DNA of 64,000 nucleotides from Lachnospiraceae bacterium (GTDB taxonomy: Bacteria > Bacillota > Clostridia > Lachnospirales > Lachnospiraceae). A program made the translations under genes and the position numbers. Numbering within the stretch: the stretch's first letter is position 1; every line of letters starts with the position of its first letter. The notes beneath the pieces were generated by a model, which searched no databases, was not told the origin of the DNA, and saw only the letters and a list, made by a program, of their open reading frames with translations. The DNA is taken from the NCBI GenBank assembly GCA_014804795.1, contig JAAUZC010000015.1, positions 9,857-73,856 on the forward strand. Direction: 5' to 3'. Positions 8,700-18,040 of the stretch are shown here, piece by piece.

Positions 8700-9137
8700 T
8701 TATCTTAATACTTTCTCCATAATAATCTCATCTTCATCGCACTCTCCAGTTAGATAAAAGCCTAACTTTTCATACATATTTTTTGCGGCTTCATTTCCGT
8801 CAATATAGCATAAGACAACCTTGTCATACTTGCCATCAGATTCCATAATTTTGAGGATTTGCTGTGCCGCTTCGGATCCAAAACCTTTACCTTGATAGCG
8901 TTCATCTATAAAGATTTGGCTAAAATCAAACGCATTTAGTTCATCGCAATCATAATATAGCGCCATTCCCACAGGAACATCGTCATCATAAATGATATAT
9001 GCGTTGCTTCTGCTTTCCCGGTACGCATAAGCTCTCGCCAACAGCCGCATATCATCAGACACAAAACGTTTTTGCGATTCCGAAACTTTTAGACCTAATC
9101 TCCAATTTCCGGGAGCTACTATTTCAAGCCTAACCAT
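8700..9137 (-). CDS. GNAT-family N-acetyltransferase, diamine/spermidine acetyltransferase-like
   Basis: 145 residues. The layout N-terminal WRLGLKVSESQKRFVSDD, then IFIDERYQGKGFGSEAAQQI (acetyl-CoA loop QGKGFG) and MYEKLGFYLTGE resembles Bacillus BltD/PaiA-type polyamine acetyltransferases. The opening motif in which residues just before position 30 read FVSD matches that group. It follows cdd by 65 bp and may be read from the nucleoside operon. Substrate assignment is from family resemblance only. Confidence 0.8.
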   Translation of the reverse strand: MVRLEIVAPGNWRLGLKVSESQKRFVSDDMRLLARAYAYRESRSNAYIIYDDDVPVGMALYYDCDELNAFDFSQIFIDERYQGKGFGSEAAQQILKIMESDGKYDKVVLCYIDGNEAAKNMYEKLGFYLTGECDEDEIIMEKVLR

Positions 9138-9202
9138 CTAATCACCACTTGCCTCCACTAAATCTCAATTTGTTTATTAACTTAAAACAGACTGATCAAC
9201 AG

Positions 9203-9622
9203 TCAGACCAGATCAGCCGGTCCGAAGCCCGCCGGAAGCAACTCTTTCAAAAGATAGATTCTATATTCCTGTCTGTTCTTCGCCATAATGATCTGAAATG
9301 TGTCGGGATCACAGAATTCCATCATCACCTGCCGGCACACGCCGCAGGGAGCCGTATATTCTGTCAGCACTCCCTCTTTCCCTCCGACCACGCAGATCGC
9401 ATCAAACTTCTTCACACCTTCGCTCACCGCTTTAAAAAAGGCAGTCCGCTCCGCACAGTTTGTCGGTGTATAAGCGGCATTTTCAATATTACAGCCGGTA
9501 TAGATTTCTCCGTTTTTTGCAAGAAGCGCCGCTCCCACTCTGAAATGAGAATATGGCACATAAGAAAAGTCCATCTGTCTGATCGCAAGATCGATCATTT
9601 CTTCTATCTGTTTTTTATCCAT
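9203..9622 (-). CDS. cdd: cytidine deaminase
   Basis: Zinc enzyme deaminating cytidine and deoxycytidine to uridine and deoxyuridine. The ATG at 9622 (MDKKQIEEMID) gives 139 residues, the tetrameric-CDA size, with AGGAGG eight bases upstream; a GTG three codons earlier overlaps that site. Zinc and catalytic residues lie in CNIENAAYTPTNCAERTAF (Cys, and Glu of AER) and in PCGVCRQVMMEF (PCxxC). Third gene of the udp-deoC-cdd salvage operon, feeding uridine to the phosphorylase. Confidence 0.95.
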   Translation of the reverse strand: MDKKQIEEMIDLAIRQMDFSYVPYSHFRVGAALLAKNGEIYTGCNIENAAYTPTNCAERTAFFKAVSEGVKKFDAICVVGGKEGVLTEYTAPCGVCRQVMMEFCDPDTFQIIMAKNRQEYRIYLLKELLPAGFGPADLV

Positions 9623-9659
9623 TCTCTGCACCTCCTGACGGCTCTGATCTTCTTTATCT

Positions 9660-10325
9660 TTAATATCCTGTCGCTTCCTCGCTCTTTAACAGTTTGATAA
9701 TACGGCTTGTGCCAAGGCGGTCTGCCCCAAGTGCAAGAAATTTCTCCGCATCTTCCAGAGAAGAAATGCCGCCGGCCGCTTTAATTTTCACATTCTTGCC
9801 CACATGCTCCGCAAATAGTTTCACATCATCAAAGGTTGCCCCTGCTGTAGAAAAACCTGTAGATGTCTTAATATAATCTGCCCCCGCTTTCGTCACGATC
9901 TCGCACATCTTTATCTTTTCTTCATCGGTCAAAAGACAGGTCTCAATGATGACTTTCAGGATTTTTGTACCGCACGCCGCTTTCAAAGTACGGATTTCCT
10001 CTTCCAGCAGATCATACTTCTTATCTTTTAACCAGCCGATATTGATGACCATATCGATTTCCGATGCCCCGTTTGCAATGGCATCCTTTGTCTCAAATTC
10101 TTTGACAGCCGTTGTCATATAACCGTTCGGAAAACCGATCACGGTACAGACCGCGACCTTTCCCTGCAAATAATCCGCCGCCTGCTTTACATAAGAGGGC
10201 GGAATACATACGGAAGCAGTTCCATATTTTACCGCATCGTCGCAGATCTGTTTGATTTCCCCCCATGTAGAAGGCTGCAATAACAATGTGTGGTCAACGT
10301 GTTTTACCATTTCTTTTACATTCAT
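9660..10325 (-). CDS. deoC: deoxyribose-phosphate aldolase
   Basis: Class I aldolase cleaving 2-deoxyribose 5-phosphate to glyceraldehyde 3-phosphate and acetaldehyde. 221 residues. The Schiff-base lysine is in [11 protein letters not shown] and the second active-site lysine in [11 protein letters not shown]. The N-terminal [10 protein letters not shown] is normal for the family. It lies between udp and cdd in one direction, so sugars released by the phosphorylase can enter glycolysis. A short stem-loop element sits in its leader. Confidence 0.95.
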   Translation of the reverse strand: MNVKEMVKHVDHTLLLQPSTWGEIKQICDDAVKYGTASVCIPPSYVKQAADYLQGKVAVCTVIGFPNGYMTTAVKEFETKDAIANGASEIDMVINIGWLKDKKYDLLEEEIRTLKAACGTKILKVIIETCLLTDEEKIKMCEIVTKAGADYIKTSTGFSTAGATFDDVKLFAEHVGKNVKIKAAGGISSLEDAEKFLALGADRLGTSRIIKLLKSEEATGY

Positions 10326-10340
10326 TAGTATTCTCCTTTA

Positions 10341-10380
10341 TCTTAGTTCCGCATTCGCCCTGCACGCGCTCATGCTGTTA
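10341..10380 (-). repeat. short member of the intergenic stem-loop family, udp-deoC junction
   Basis: The minus strand begins TAACAGCATGAGCGCG and ends GAATGCGGAACTAAGA, sharing both ends with the elements at 3021-3230 and 46630-46760. It overlaps the udp stop codon and ends just before the deoC ribosome site. Confidence 0.5.
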
Positions 10381-11151
10381 TTGATCCTGCTTTATCAGTT
10401 TCCGGATTGCCTCCACAGCCACCTGAATCGCCATATCCGTATCATGCACCACCGGATTATCTAACCCCAGCTTCTCGCGCTCCTGATTCGCCACCACGAG
10501 GAAACAAGATCCTGTCCGCACACGCAGATAACCTGCCACGATAAACAATGCCGCCGATTCCATCTCCGAAGCAAGACACCCCATTCTTTTCCATGCTTCC
10601 CATTTATTCATCAGTTCATAGCTCACCGGTTTTGTCTCCGGCTCGTGCTGTCCGTAAAATGCATCCTTACACTGTACTACGCCTGTGTGGAACGGGTAGC
10701 CTTTCTGTTTCGCCGCCTCCACCAAAGCATTTGTTATAGTAAGATCGGGCACAGCGGGAAATTCAATGGGCGCATATTCTCTGCTGGTTCCCTCCATGCG
10801 GATTGCCCCGGTGGCAACAACAATATCCCCGCTTTTTACCTCTGTCTGCATACCGCCGCAAGTTCCTACCCGTATAAAGGTATCCGCCCCGCAGCGATAC
10901 AGCTCCTCCATGGCAATCGATGCCGACGCCCCGCCGATTCCGGTGGATGTCACGCTGACTTTCACGCCGTCCAGCGTCCCGGTGTAAGTCACATACTCTC
11001 TGTTATCCGCGACCAGAACCGGATTTTCAAAATACTGCGCAATCTTAACACAGCGTTTCGGATCTCCCGGCATGATCACATACCGTCCGACTTCGCCTTC
11101 TGCTACCTGGATATGATATTGCCTGCTTGCGTCTTCCGAATAATTTTTCAT
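10378..11151 (-). CDS. udp: uridine phosphorylase
   Basis: Phosphorolysis of uridine or deoxyuridine to uracil and (deoxy)ribose 1-phosphate. The ATG at 11151 ([15 protein letters not shown]) gives 257 residues and is seven bases from GAGGTG; the ATG at 11157 is too close. Family motifs [13 protein letters not shown] (phosphate site), [25 protein letters not shown] and [12 protein letters not shown] are all present and follow E. coli Udp order. First gene of a salvage operon with deoC and cdd. A purine-specific relative cannot be fully excluded, but the partner genes favour pyrimidines. Confidence 0.9.
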   Translation of the reverse strand: MKNYSEDASRQYHIQVAEGEVGRYVIMPGDPKRCVKIAQYFENPVLVADNREYVTYTGTLDGVKVSVTSTGIGGASASIAMEELYRCGADTFIRVGTCGGMQTEVKSGDIVVATGAIRMEGTSREYAPIEFPAVPDLTITNALVEAAKQKGYPFHTGVVQCKDAFYGQHEPETKPVSYELMNKWEAWKRMGCLASEMESAALFIVAGYLRVRTGSCFLVVANQEREKLGLDNPVVHDTDMAIQVAVEAIRKLIKQDQ

Positions 11152-11271
11152 ATGCATTCACCTCTGCTTTGTTGATGATCTAATATTATTATTTTATCAC
11201 AAATGTATACACAATTCCATTAAATAATATTGAAACCTGATATCAAAAGCAACAGTTCAGGCTCCACACAT

Positions 11272-11316
11272 AAAAATACCAGGCCGCAGGTTTTAGTCTG
11301 CAGTCTGGCATTTTTT
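11272..11316 (-). terminator. terminator after the DUF2798 gene (bidirectional-looking)
   Basis: CCAGGCCGCAGG and CTGCAGTCTGG (11279-11308) pair with wobbles. The stem is flanked by an A-run on one side and a T-run on the other, giving U-tracts for either strand. It follows the membrane-protein gene that ends at 11358. Confidence 0.75.
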
Positions 11317-11357
11317 AACTTCTACTACGATATATGGTTAATACTCTTAGCAACCGG

Positions 11358-11903
11358 TTAATTTTTCTTTCTGACAAACAAAAACTTGAACACAGTTCTG
11401 ATCAACGGCTGAATAAAAAACAACTGTGAAAAAAATGCAAACGGGAAATTAAGACACACCAGCTTCAGCCAGTTCGCAAGCAAAGTGATCACGTTAAAAC
11501 CGCTATAGTACGGATAATAAAGGATTGCGGCAATAAAGCTCATAGCCGGGCACATCAACCCTACGGTAGCGCATATAATAGCCGTTTCAAAGAGAACGGG
11601 GTGTGTCTCTTTCGGATCAAATACTTTTGAGGCCAGCCTGAAGGAGCAGGGACTCCCCATAACAATTTCCAGGCAATAGGCAAGAACAAATTCCACAAGG
11701 ACAATACACCATATCGGGAGATATCTTCCAACCATATAGACGCCTCCCTGCTTGTTGATCGCATCAATAACGCCTGTAGTGCCATTGATGGTCATAAGTA
11801 TGTTTCCATTGACTACATAAAGGCTGTAAAACACATAACCATGTACGGTTACTACTACTGTGAGGAGTGCAAACATCATCCTCTGAAATCGATTTTCGGG
11901 CAT
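11358..11903 (-). CDS. DUF2798-like four-helix membrane protein
   Basis: 181 residues from the ATG at 11903 (MPENRFQRMMFALLTV), which follows AAAGGAG; an earlier TTG has no site. Four hydrophobic segments lie at about 9-31, 54-78, 96-125 and 136-165, with a basic C-terminus FVRKKN. The opening, a short polar start followed by the first helix, is that of DUF2798 proteins, which have no known function. It is transcribed alone, with its own promoter, a structured leader and a terminator. Assignment to the family is by pattern only. Confidence 0.65.
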   Translation of the reverse strand: MPENRFQRMMFALLTVVVTVHGYVFYSLYVVNGNILMTINGTTGVIDAINKQGGVYMVGRYLPIWCIVLVEFVLAYCLEIVMGSPCSFRLASKVFDPKETHPVLFETAIICATVGLMCPAMSFIAAILYYPYYSGFNVITLLANWLKLVCLNFPFAFFSQLFFIQPLIRTVFKFLFVRKKN

Positions 11904-11957
11904 AATAAAATTCTCCTTTTCTTTTTTTGGGCGCAAAAAAACATGCAGGCTCAGGAT

Positions 11958-11999
11958 GTAAATCTGATGAAAACACTATTGTTCCGTAATCAGATTTAC
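11958..11999 (-). promoter_or_regulatory. inverted repeat in the leader of the DUF2798 gene
   Basis: An 11-bp perfect inverted repeat, GTAAATCTGAT (11958-11968) and ATCAGATTTAC (11989-11999), with a 20-nt loop. Just upstream is a small GTGC-TTCGG-GCAC hairpin (12001-12013). CATG repeats flank the whole. The leader from the promoter to the ATG is about 140 nt, long enough to be a cis-acting RNA. Confidence 0.5.
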
Positions 12000-12050
12000 G
12001 TGCCCGAAGCACTACATGTGTCGTTTGCAATGTATCAATTTGCCTTTAGA

Positions 12051-12079
12051 ATCATAACACAGGAAAAAATTATTTTCAA
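12051..12079 (-). promoter_or_regulatory. sigma-A promoter for the DUF2798 gene
   Basis: TTGAAA (12074-12079), 17-bp spacer, TATGAT (12051-12056). It lies only 27 bp past the leuB stop. Confidence 0.6.
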
Positions 12080-12105
12080 GCAAAAAATCCCACACTGTTT
12101 TTATG

Positions 12106-13191
12106 TTATTCTATTTTACCGGCAATCACATCTCCCATCTCGCTGCAGCTCACCTGCGTACATCCTTCCGACATAATATCTGCTGTCCGGAAGCCGTCTT
12201 TTAACACCTGCCGCACTGCCTCATCAATAGCATCCGCCTCTTTATCCAGATCAAAACTGTAACGCAGCATCATGGATGCCGACAGAATAGTTGCGATCGG
12301 ATTCGCTTTCCCTGTCCCGGCAATATCAGGCGCAGAGCCATGGCTCGGCTCATACAGGCCGAATTTAGAATCATTTAAGCTTGCGGAAGAAAGCATACCG
12401 ATGGAACCCGTCACCATACTCGCCTCATCCGACAAAATATCCCCAAACATATTCTCTGTTAAGATCACATCAAACTGCGCCGGATCTTTGACTAACTGCA
12501 TCGCACAGTTATCCACTAACATATGTTCCAATTCCACATCCGGATAATCCTTTGCCACTTCGTTCACAACGGCTCTCCACAGTCTGGATGAGTCAAGCAC
12601 ATTCGCCTTATCCACGGAAGTCACTTTTTTTCTTCTCTTTCTTGCAATATCAAAACCTTTTATTGCAATCCGCCTGATCTCATTTTCATCATAAGTCAAT
12701 GTATCTATGGCTTTTCTCACGCCGTTTTCTTCTATAGTCTTTCTCTCTCCAAAGTAGAGTCCTCCGGTGAGTTCGCGCATGATCATCATATCGAATCCTG
12801 CCGCACTGATCTCCTCCTTCAAAGGGCATGCCCCTGCCAGTTCTTCGTACAGATAAGCAGGACGCAGGTTTGCAAATAAATTCAGGGATTTGCGCAGCTT
12901 TAAAAGTCCCGCTTCCGGTCTTTTTTCGGGGGGTAATTTGTACCACGGAGAGGTAGACGTATTACCGCCGATTGCCCCCATCAGTACGGCGTCTGCCGCC
13001 TTGCATTTCTCTATCGTTTCATCTGTCAGCGGAATTCCGTGCACATCAATGGAAGCGCCGCCCATCAATACATCTTCAAATATCATCTCATGGCCGTACT
13101 TTTCCGCCACTTTAAGCAGAATCTTCTTTGCCTCCGCCACAATTTCAGGTCCGATTCCGTCACCGGATATACTTGCAATTTTACAGATCAT
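12106..13191 (-). CDS. leuB: 3-isopropylmalate dehydrogenase
   Basis: NAD enzyme oxidising and decarboxylating 3-isopropylmalate in leucine synthesis. The ATG at 13191 ([18 protein letters not shown]) gives 361 residues and is seven bases from GGAGG. Substrate and metal motifs include [15 protein letters not shown], the conserved [11 protein letters not shown] stretch and [15 protein letters not shown]. The leuA and leuCD genes are not adjacent. It stands alone between yajC and the DUF2798 promoter, with no clear terminator of its own. Confidence 0.95.
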   Translation of the reverse strand: MICKIASISGDGIGPEIVAEAKKILLKVAEKYGHEMIFEDVLMGGASIDVHGIPLTDETIEKCKAADAVLMGAIGGNTSTSPWYKLPPEKRPEAGLLKLRKSLNLFANLRPAYLYEELAGACPLKEEISAAGFDMMIMRELTGGLYFGERKTIEENGVRKAIDTLTYDENEIRRIAIKGFDIARKRRKKVTSVDKANVLDSSRLWRAVVNEVAKDYPDVELEHMLVDNCAMQLVKDPAQFDVILTENMFGDILSDEASMVTGSIGMLSSASLNDSKFGLYEPSHGSAPDIAGTGKANPIATILSASMMLRYSFDLDKEADAIDEAVRQVLKDGFRTADIMSEGCTQVSCSEMGDVIAGKIE

Positions 13192-13245
13192 TTTTTCATC
13201 CTCCATCCGTTTTCTCTTACTATATCAAAAATTATGGATAACGTC

Positions 13246-13278
13246 AAAAAAATAAGACGCCGCCGCGCCTTATTTTTA
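13246..13278 (-). terminator. terminator after yajC
   Basis: AATAAGRCGC arms (13251-13260 and 13265-13274) form a 10-pair stem with a G-U pair and a 4-nt GC loop. A run of Us follows on the minus strand, 40 bp past the yajC stop. Confidence 0.85.
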
Positions 13279-13315
13279 ACATCTGAACCGCTTTCAAAAC
13301 ATGCTGTCTGCTGTT

Positions 13316-13624
13316 TTAATTTTCTGCTTTCTCCACGTCAGCGATCGCCTCTTTCTTCATCGGAATGCGGCAGTTTTTATTATTTCCGAACTCTACGATA
13401 ACCGTATCATCCGTAATGTCGATCAACACGCCGTAGAAACCGCCGGTCGTGCATACCACATCACCGATTTCCATAGATGCCAACATCCCGGCCACTCTTT
13501 TCTGTTCCTTTTTCTGGGGTCTTATCATGAAGAAATAGAAAAAAGCAACAATGACTACCACATAAAAAACCATCACCATCATACCGCCGCCCTGCGCGGC
13601 ATCAGCCGTTAATAAACTTAACAT
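13316..13624 (-). CDS. yajC: preprotein translocase accessory subunit YajC
   Basis: 102 residues from the ATG at 13624 (MLSLLTADAAQGGG), preceded by GAGGAAGAAAG. One N-terminal membrane span (about residues 15-36, MMVMVFYVVVIVAFFYFFMI) is followed at once by RPQKKEQKR, the YajC hallmark, and a small cytoplasmic domain MEIGDVVCTTGGFYGVL. It assists the Sec translocon with SecDF. It is monocistronic here with its own terminator; in many genomes it follows tgt, which lies 16 kb away in this window. Confidence 0.92.
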   Translation of the reverse strand: MLSLLTADAAQGGGMMVMVFYVVVIVAFFYFFMIRPQKKEQKRVAGMLASMEIGDVVCTTGGFYGVLIDITDDTVIVEFGNNKNCRIPMKKEAIADVEKAEN

Positions 13625-13726
13625 TCTTTCTTCCTCGTTTCCGCGCACTTTCTGCGCTTATCTGTTCTTTAGAAACTGTAAACGTTCTCTACAGTCCGTT
13701 ACTGCAATAATAAAGCCTGTCTAATT

Positions 13727-13755
13727 ATCATACACAAATTTTGACTTTAAAACAA
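13727..13755 (-). promoter_or_regulatory. candidate sigma-A promoter for yajC
   Basis: TTGTTT (13750-13755), 17-bp spacer, TATGAT (13727-13732). The leader also carries GCGCAGAAAGTGCGC, a small hairpin at about 13643-13657 with ends loosely like the intergenic stem-loop family. Confidence 0.4.
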
Positions 13756-13835
13756 GCCCTAATTTTCAATCTGTTTCCTTTTCATGAGACTCCTCTATCG
13801 GCCATTACACTCATCATTTTACAGACAGAAGCAGT

Positions 13836-14636
13836 TCAAACCCAAATGCCGATTCCATTTCCCAATTTTTTACCTTCTAGCAAATATTTTTTTGCCGATC
13901 TCTGAAGACTTGTCTCCTCCTGATATTCTTTTGGATTTTCCAAAACCCTGGTAAATATCCTCCACTCGGCCTCCCTTTCCACATAATCAATCCTCACAAT
14001 CCGAAACAACTTCTGAAACTCCAATATATTGCTTCCCGGCTTTAATACATCCGTAAGCCATGGATACAATAACCATGAATGACAGACGCACGGATACTCC
14101 TCCCCCCAGAATTCTCTTCCCCTTCTGCAGGATTTAATACAGGCACTTATGTTCAGTTTTTCTCCCTGCGGAATGTGTATATTGATGACAGAATCTCCTT
14201 TCCGTATCTTTCCTCCTTCATATTCCAGATCCCACTCCGATGGCATCATCTCAAATTCAAGCCTCCCAAACCGGAAAATTTTCATCTCAATATGCCGGAA
14301 AAACCAGTCATACTGGTCAATTCCATATTCTCCAAACTCTTTCAGGCAGTTTTCACACCAAAACGTTATATCCCGGAAAGTATCCCAATAAATATTCTCA
14401 TTAATCCCCTTTTCACAATATTGTTCATACACTTCACACGCCATTCTGCAATAATAATACAGAAACTGCATCCTGAAATTTTTCTTCCCTGCTATTGTAG
14501 AATAAAAAGCTTTTTTGTCCGACCGGAAGAGTTCTCTGCCATTTGCATATTCCTCCTGCGCAAGTCTGATCATATTAAGTTTTTCCGCCGCTTCCGGCAT
14601 TAAGCCGATTCCTTTGCAAAACTCCTGCAGTTCCAT
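13836..14636 (-). CDS. acyltransferase-domain protein (NAT_N/GNAT_C-like)
   Basis: 266 residues from the ATG at 14636, which overlaps the regulator's TGA stop and is nine bases from GGGGG. The pattern WFFRHIEMKIFRFGRLEFEM, then INIHIPQGEKLN and a later C-x-SWLLYPWL followed by SNILEFQKLF, is that of the paired NAT_N and GNAT_C domains found beside two-component and sugar genes in Lachnospiraceae. No catalytic role is known for these. It is the last gene of the glycan locus, directly coupled to the YesN-like regulator, so a signalling or sugar-modifying role is a guess. Confidence 0.6.
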   Translation of the reverse strand: MELQEFCKGIGLMPEAAEKLNMIRLAQEEYANGRELFRSDKKAFYSTIAGKKNFRMQFLYYYCRMACEVYEQYCEKGINENIYWDTFRDITFWCENCLKEFGEYGIDQYDWFFRHIEMKIFRFGRLEFEMMPSEWDLEYEGGKIRKGDSVINIHIPQGEKLNISACIKSCRRGREFWGEEYPCVCHSWLLYPWLTDVLKPGSNILEFQKLFRIVRIDYVEREAEWRIFTRVLENPKEYQEETSLQRSAKKYLLEGKKLGNGIGIWV

Positions 14637-16201
14637 CAGCGGCATCCCCCTTTATACTCTTTCGGTGAAACATTCGTGTACTTTTTAAAAAAATGAGAAA
14701 AATATGTAGTATTCTCAAAACCAAGCGCATCTGCAATTTCAAATATTTTCATATCTGTATTTTCCAGATACTCCTTGGCTTTCTCCAGCTTCTTCTGATT
14801 CAGCGTCGCTATAATGGTCTGTCCGGTTACATCCCTGAATACACGACTTAAATAACTCGGACTGGCCCCGACATGCTTTGCCACATCTGTAACCAGAATA
14901 TTCTTTGCATAATTATCTTCAATAAATTTCTGGCAATCCTGAATCAGCGATTTTTTCCTGTTGACTGCAACATGTACCGCCTGAGCCGTACGATTTACAA
15001 TCAACTCCATAGTCTGTACATATTCCTTCAGGAAGCGGCATCGGTATATTGTCTTTGAAATACTTTCCTCAATTCCCGTAACTTCATAGATCGTCTTATC
15101 ATAAGCTGAAAGAATCGATCTGCACTGATTCTGAATACTGATTCCCGAGTTTTTAATCAGATGGATGGAACATTTCTGATCTTTCTGCATCTCCACAAGT
15201 TCCCTGAAGCGCTCGTCGGCATCTTCCGCCCTCCCCCGCTCAATTTCTACATACAATTCCCTGATCTTCCGTGTAACATTGGCAGAATTCACTTCTTCCT
15301 GCCTGTTTCTCTCCCGGTAAAAATTTATTTTACTCTTCTCGTCAATAAAACTATATTCCAACGCCTCATCTGCTTCATTATAGGCTTTTTTCATCTCAGA
15401 AACTACTGTGTGGCGTTTCCCGATTCCGATATATGCACACATTTTCATAAAATTATCCATCATATCGATAATCTGTCCACATTGTTGAAGAAGTCCCTTC
15501 CTCTCATCATTTTCTTCACAGGAAAGAACCAACACAAACGTATCCCTCTCCACAGATACAGCTCCTAAAAGCTGTTCTCCAAACACCATAGAAAAGAAAT
15601 TCGTCAGGCTCTCATAAATTGTTTTGCCTCCGCGCATTTTGTTTTCATTCCATATACGAAAACGCAATGCAGCGACAACATATCCCTGTTTCTCCCGCAA
15701 AAAACCAATATCCGTACTCGTTGCACAAATCTCAGACTCCACATAAAGAGAACCATCAAACACTGCTTTGAGGAAGTTCTCCGTATGAACCTTGCACATG
15801 CTTTCCTCTATCGCATCTTTCGCCTTGTCCAGATCCGCCTTCGCCTTTACCACAGCACTCATAAGCCCGTCAAATGCTCCTGCTTTAATGACATAATCAA
15901 CCGCATTATATTTTAGAGCCTGCTGTGCATATGAAAAATCAGCATACCCGGTCAAGATGATCACTTTAACGGGCAAGGCGTTTTGCCATATATATTTTGC
16001 CAGTTCAATGCCATCCTTACCCGGCATTTTAATATCCGTAATTAATATATCCGGTGACACACTTTCTAAATGCCTGATTACTTCCTCACCATTGGAAGCG
16101 ACATACACCACCTCACAATCCATCTTTTTCCAGTCAGCCAACGTAAGCAGCGCTTTTCTCATAATCGGCTCATCATCGGCAAGCATCACACGATAAGGCA
16201 T
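14636..16201 (-). CDS. two-component response regulator, YesN type (receiver plus AraC HTH)
   Basis: 521 residues. An N-terminal receiver has acidic residues in LADDEP, the phospho-acceptor Asp in DILITDIKMPGKDG (near residue 56) and Lys in VIKAGAFDG. A middle of about 270 residues resembles YesN linkers. The C-terminal AraC-type domain (about 415-521) ends EIADALGFENTTYFSHFFKK and YTNVSPKEYKGGCR. It should bind DNA near the promoters of this locus when phosphorylated by the adjacent kinase, 23 bp upstream. The stop codon overlaps the next gene's start. Confidence 0.92.
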   Translation of the reverse strand: MPYRVMLADDEPIMRKALLTLADWKKMDCEVVYVASNGEEVIRHLESVSPDILITDIKMPGKDGIELAKYIWQNALPVKVIILTGYADFSYAQQALKYNAVDYVIKAGAFDGLMSAVVKAKADLDKAKDAIEESMCKVHTENFLKAVFDGSLYVESEICATSTDIGFLREKQGYVVAALRFRIWNENKMRGGKTIYESLTNFFSMVFGEQLLGAVSVERDTFVLVLSCEENDERKGLLQQCGQIIDMMDNFMKMCAYIGIGKRHTVVSEMKKAYNEADEALEYSFIDEKSKINFYRERNRQEEVNSANVTRKIRELYVEIERGRAEDADERFRELVEMQKDQKCSIHLIKNSGISIQNQCRSILSAYDKTIYEVTGIEESISKTIYRCRFLKEYVQTMELIVNRTAQAVHVAVNRKKSLIQDCQKFIEDNYAKNILVTDVAKHVGASPSYLSRVFRDVTGQTIIATLNQKKLEKAKEYLENTDMKIFEIADALGFENTTYFSHFFKKYTNVSPKEYKGGCR

Positions 16202-16224
16202 AATCTTTCCCCCTTCTCCGGCAG

Positions 16225-18000
16225 CTAAATTCTTTCTGTTCCATCATCAAACGGAATGTGGATCGTAACCTCTGTGCCTTTTCCCTTTCCGGAAAAAACA
16301 GTCAGGCCATATGTCTCCCCATACATCAACTGGATGATATGGTGGGCATTGTTAATCCCAATATGATTATGCATGCTGCTCTCTCCCTTCATCTTCAGCG
16401 GAAGTTCTATTCGACCTTCCTTCTCAAACCCTACCCCATCATCTTTAATATCTATATACAAGGATTCATTCTTTTTATATATATGGATTTGTAGCATACC
16501 CCTGTCCATCTTTGGTTCTATCCCATGTACCACTGCATTTTCCACAAGCAGCTGGATACACAGCTTCGGAACATAATAATTCAGATATCTCTCATCTTCC
16601 ACCTCTATCTCATAGCCCAGCCTGTCTCCGAACCGGAACTTTTGGAGACAGAGATAGTAATCTACATACTGCAGTTCCTGGCTGATCTTTACCTTTTCAT
16701 TTTCATCCCTGTAAATCTTGGCCCGAATCAGTTGCGTAAAAGAGGAAAGCATCTTAAAAACTTCTTCATTGCCGTCCATCTTTGCCTGAAATGAAATACT
16801 ATTCAACACATTAAACATAAAATGCGGATTCATCTGGGTCTGAAGAAATTTGAGTTCCATTTCTTTGATCGACAGTTGTTTTTCGTATACTTGATTGATC
16901 AAGTAATTAATATTCTGTGTCATCTCATTGAATGTAATGCTGACTTCGTCAAATTCCCTGCTGTCGTACCCCGGAAGCTTTACTTCATAATTTCCCTTCC
17001 GTACTTCCTCAAACTTAGCAGAAAACTCTTTCATGGGATAAGTAATCTTATACGTAAAAAAAACAAATCCTGTAATACTGATGAGGATTACCCCGACAAT
17101 CCCAAGAATATACCATTTCAGCCAATCATAAAGAATCAGGCTCATCTGGTTTACCGGGATGCCGACCATCATTTTAAGCCCCATTCCCAGTTCTCTCTGA
17201 TAAATACGGTATTCAAGTCCTTTATAATCCCTGTTGTAAGCCTTATTGTATGGTTCCGGTCCCATCTTTTTTATGAAATCACTTTCCGGATTTCCCTCGT
17301 TTTGAATGATTTCATCCCCATCAGTCAACGCCCAGAATGCATCTTCATATTCCATTACTGCTTCCATTGCCTGTGTCAGCGCATCCATATTAATCTCAAA
17401 AATCACTGTCCCACTATCTTTCATATTGACATCATATATAGTATACACAAAAAACAGTGTATCCTCTTCTACACTGTAATAAGAATGCTCCTGGCTTTTT
17501 TTCTTCCTGTTCTCAAACTCCTGGTTTATCCGGGCAAAAATATTATTCCTGTTCTCAATATCCGAATAGATAAGCGCATAATAAAAATCCGGATAATAAT
17601 TGCCCTCCCGATCAACGACACAAACACTCTCTACTACCGGCTCATTCCAGCCTTTCAGGTTTTTGTCATTGCTTATGTCAATCGCACTTCTTATCATCTT
17701 CTCCATCTCCGCTTCCGAAAAACGGCTTTCGGAGCCTGAAGAACTGAGGTGACTCATAATTTCATCTGTGCCTCTGATCCGGTATATAATTTCTTCCATA
17801 AAGGTGATTTTTTCATTCAGGTTATCACTGACCTCGGTAAGCACAAAATCAAGATTATTGTTGACATATCGGCCCACCAACAGACGTACTGACACCATAA
17901 ACAGTATCCCGCATACAATCAGCGATGTAAACGCGATAGCAAGATTCATAATCATCATTCTCATCCGAAGGGAATACTTTTCCTTTTTCCTCGCCTTCAT
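16225..18000 (-). CDS. sensor histidine kinase, YesM type
   Basis: About 591 residues. A first membrane span (about 14-38) and a second (about 290-313) enclose an extracellular sensor domain of some 250 residues. A HAMP stretch starts ITYPMKEFSAKFEEV, then the His_kinase box FLQTQMNPHFMFNVLNSISF carries the phospho-His, followed by ATPase motifs VENAVVHGIEP and IKDDGVGFE. The ATG at 18000 is eight bases from GGGG; an ATG at 18018 is possible. A TATAAT lies at 18028-18033 but its -35 is weak, so read-through from the fucosidase gene is likely. It probably senses an extracellular glycan or its binding protein. Confidence 0.9.
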   Translation of the reverse strand: MKARKKEKYSLRMRMMIMNLAIAFTSLIVCGILFMVSVRLLVGRYVNNNLDFVLTEVSDNLNEKITFMEEIIYRIRGTDEIMSHLSSSGSESRFSEAEMEKMIRSAIDISNDKNLKGWNEPVVESVCVVDREGNYYPDFYYALIYSDIENRNNIFARINQEFENRKKKSQEHSYYSVEEDTLFFVYTIYDVNMKDSGTVIFEINMDALTQAMEAVMEYEDAFWALTDGDEIIQNEGNPESDFIKKMGPEPYNKAYNRDYKGLEYRIYQRELGMGLKMMVGIPVNQMSLILYDWLKWYILGIVGVILISITGFVFFTYKITYPMKEFSAKFEEVRKGNYEVKLPGYDSREFDEVSITFNEMTQNINYLINQVYEKQLSIKEMELKFLQTQMNPHFMFNVLNSISFQAKMDGNEEVFKMLSSFTQLIRAKIYRDENEKVKISQELQYVDYYLCLQKFRFGDRLGYEIEVEDERYLNYYVPKLCIQLLVENAVVHGIEPKMDRGMLQIHIYKKNESLYIDIKDDGVGFEKEGRIELPLKMKGESSMHNHIGINNAHHIIQLMYGETYGLTVFSGKGKGTEVTIHIPFDDGTERI

Positions 18001-18040
18001 ACCGTAACCCCACAGCATCTTTTTCTGATTATATCACATT

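Noticed and set aside
10645-11175. 176-codon plus-strand frame opposite udp
   Set aside because: Antisense shadow of the phosphorylase; the translation is His/Cys/Arg-rich noise.
13286-13325. Another copy of the intergenic stem-loop family after yajC
   Set aside because: Only GAACCGC and ATGCTGT fragments match; it overlaps the yajC stop region and lacks the paired ends.
16822-17739. 305-codon plus-strand frame opposite the histidine kinase
   Set aside because: Long but antisense; no motifs, and the minus-strand gene is complete.
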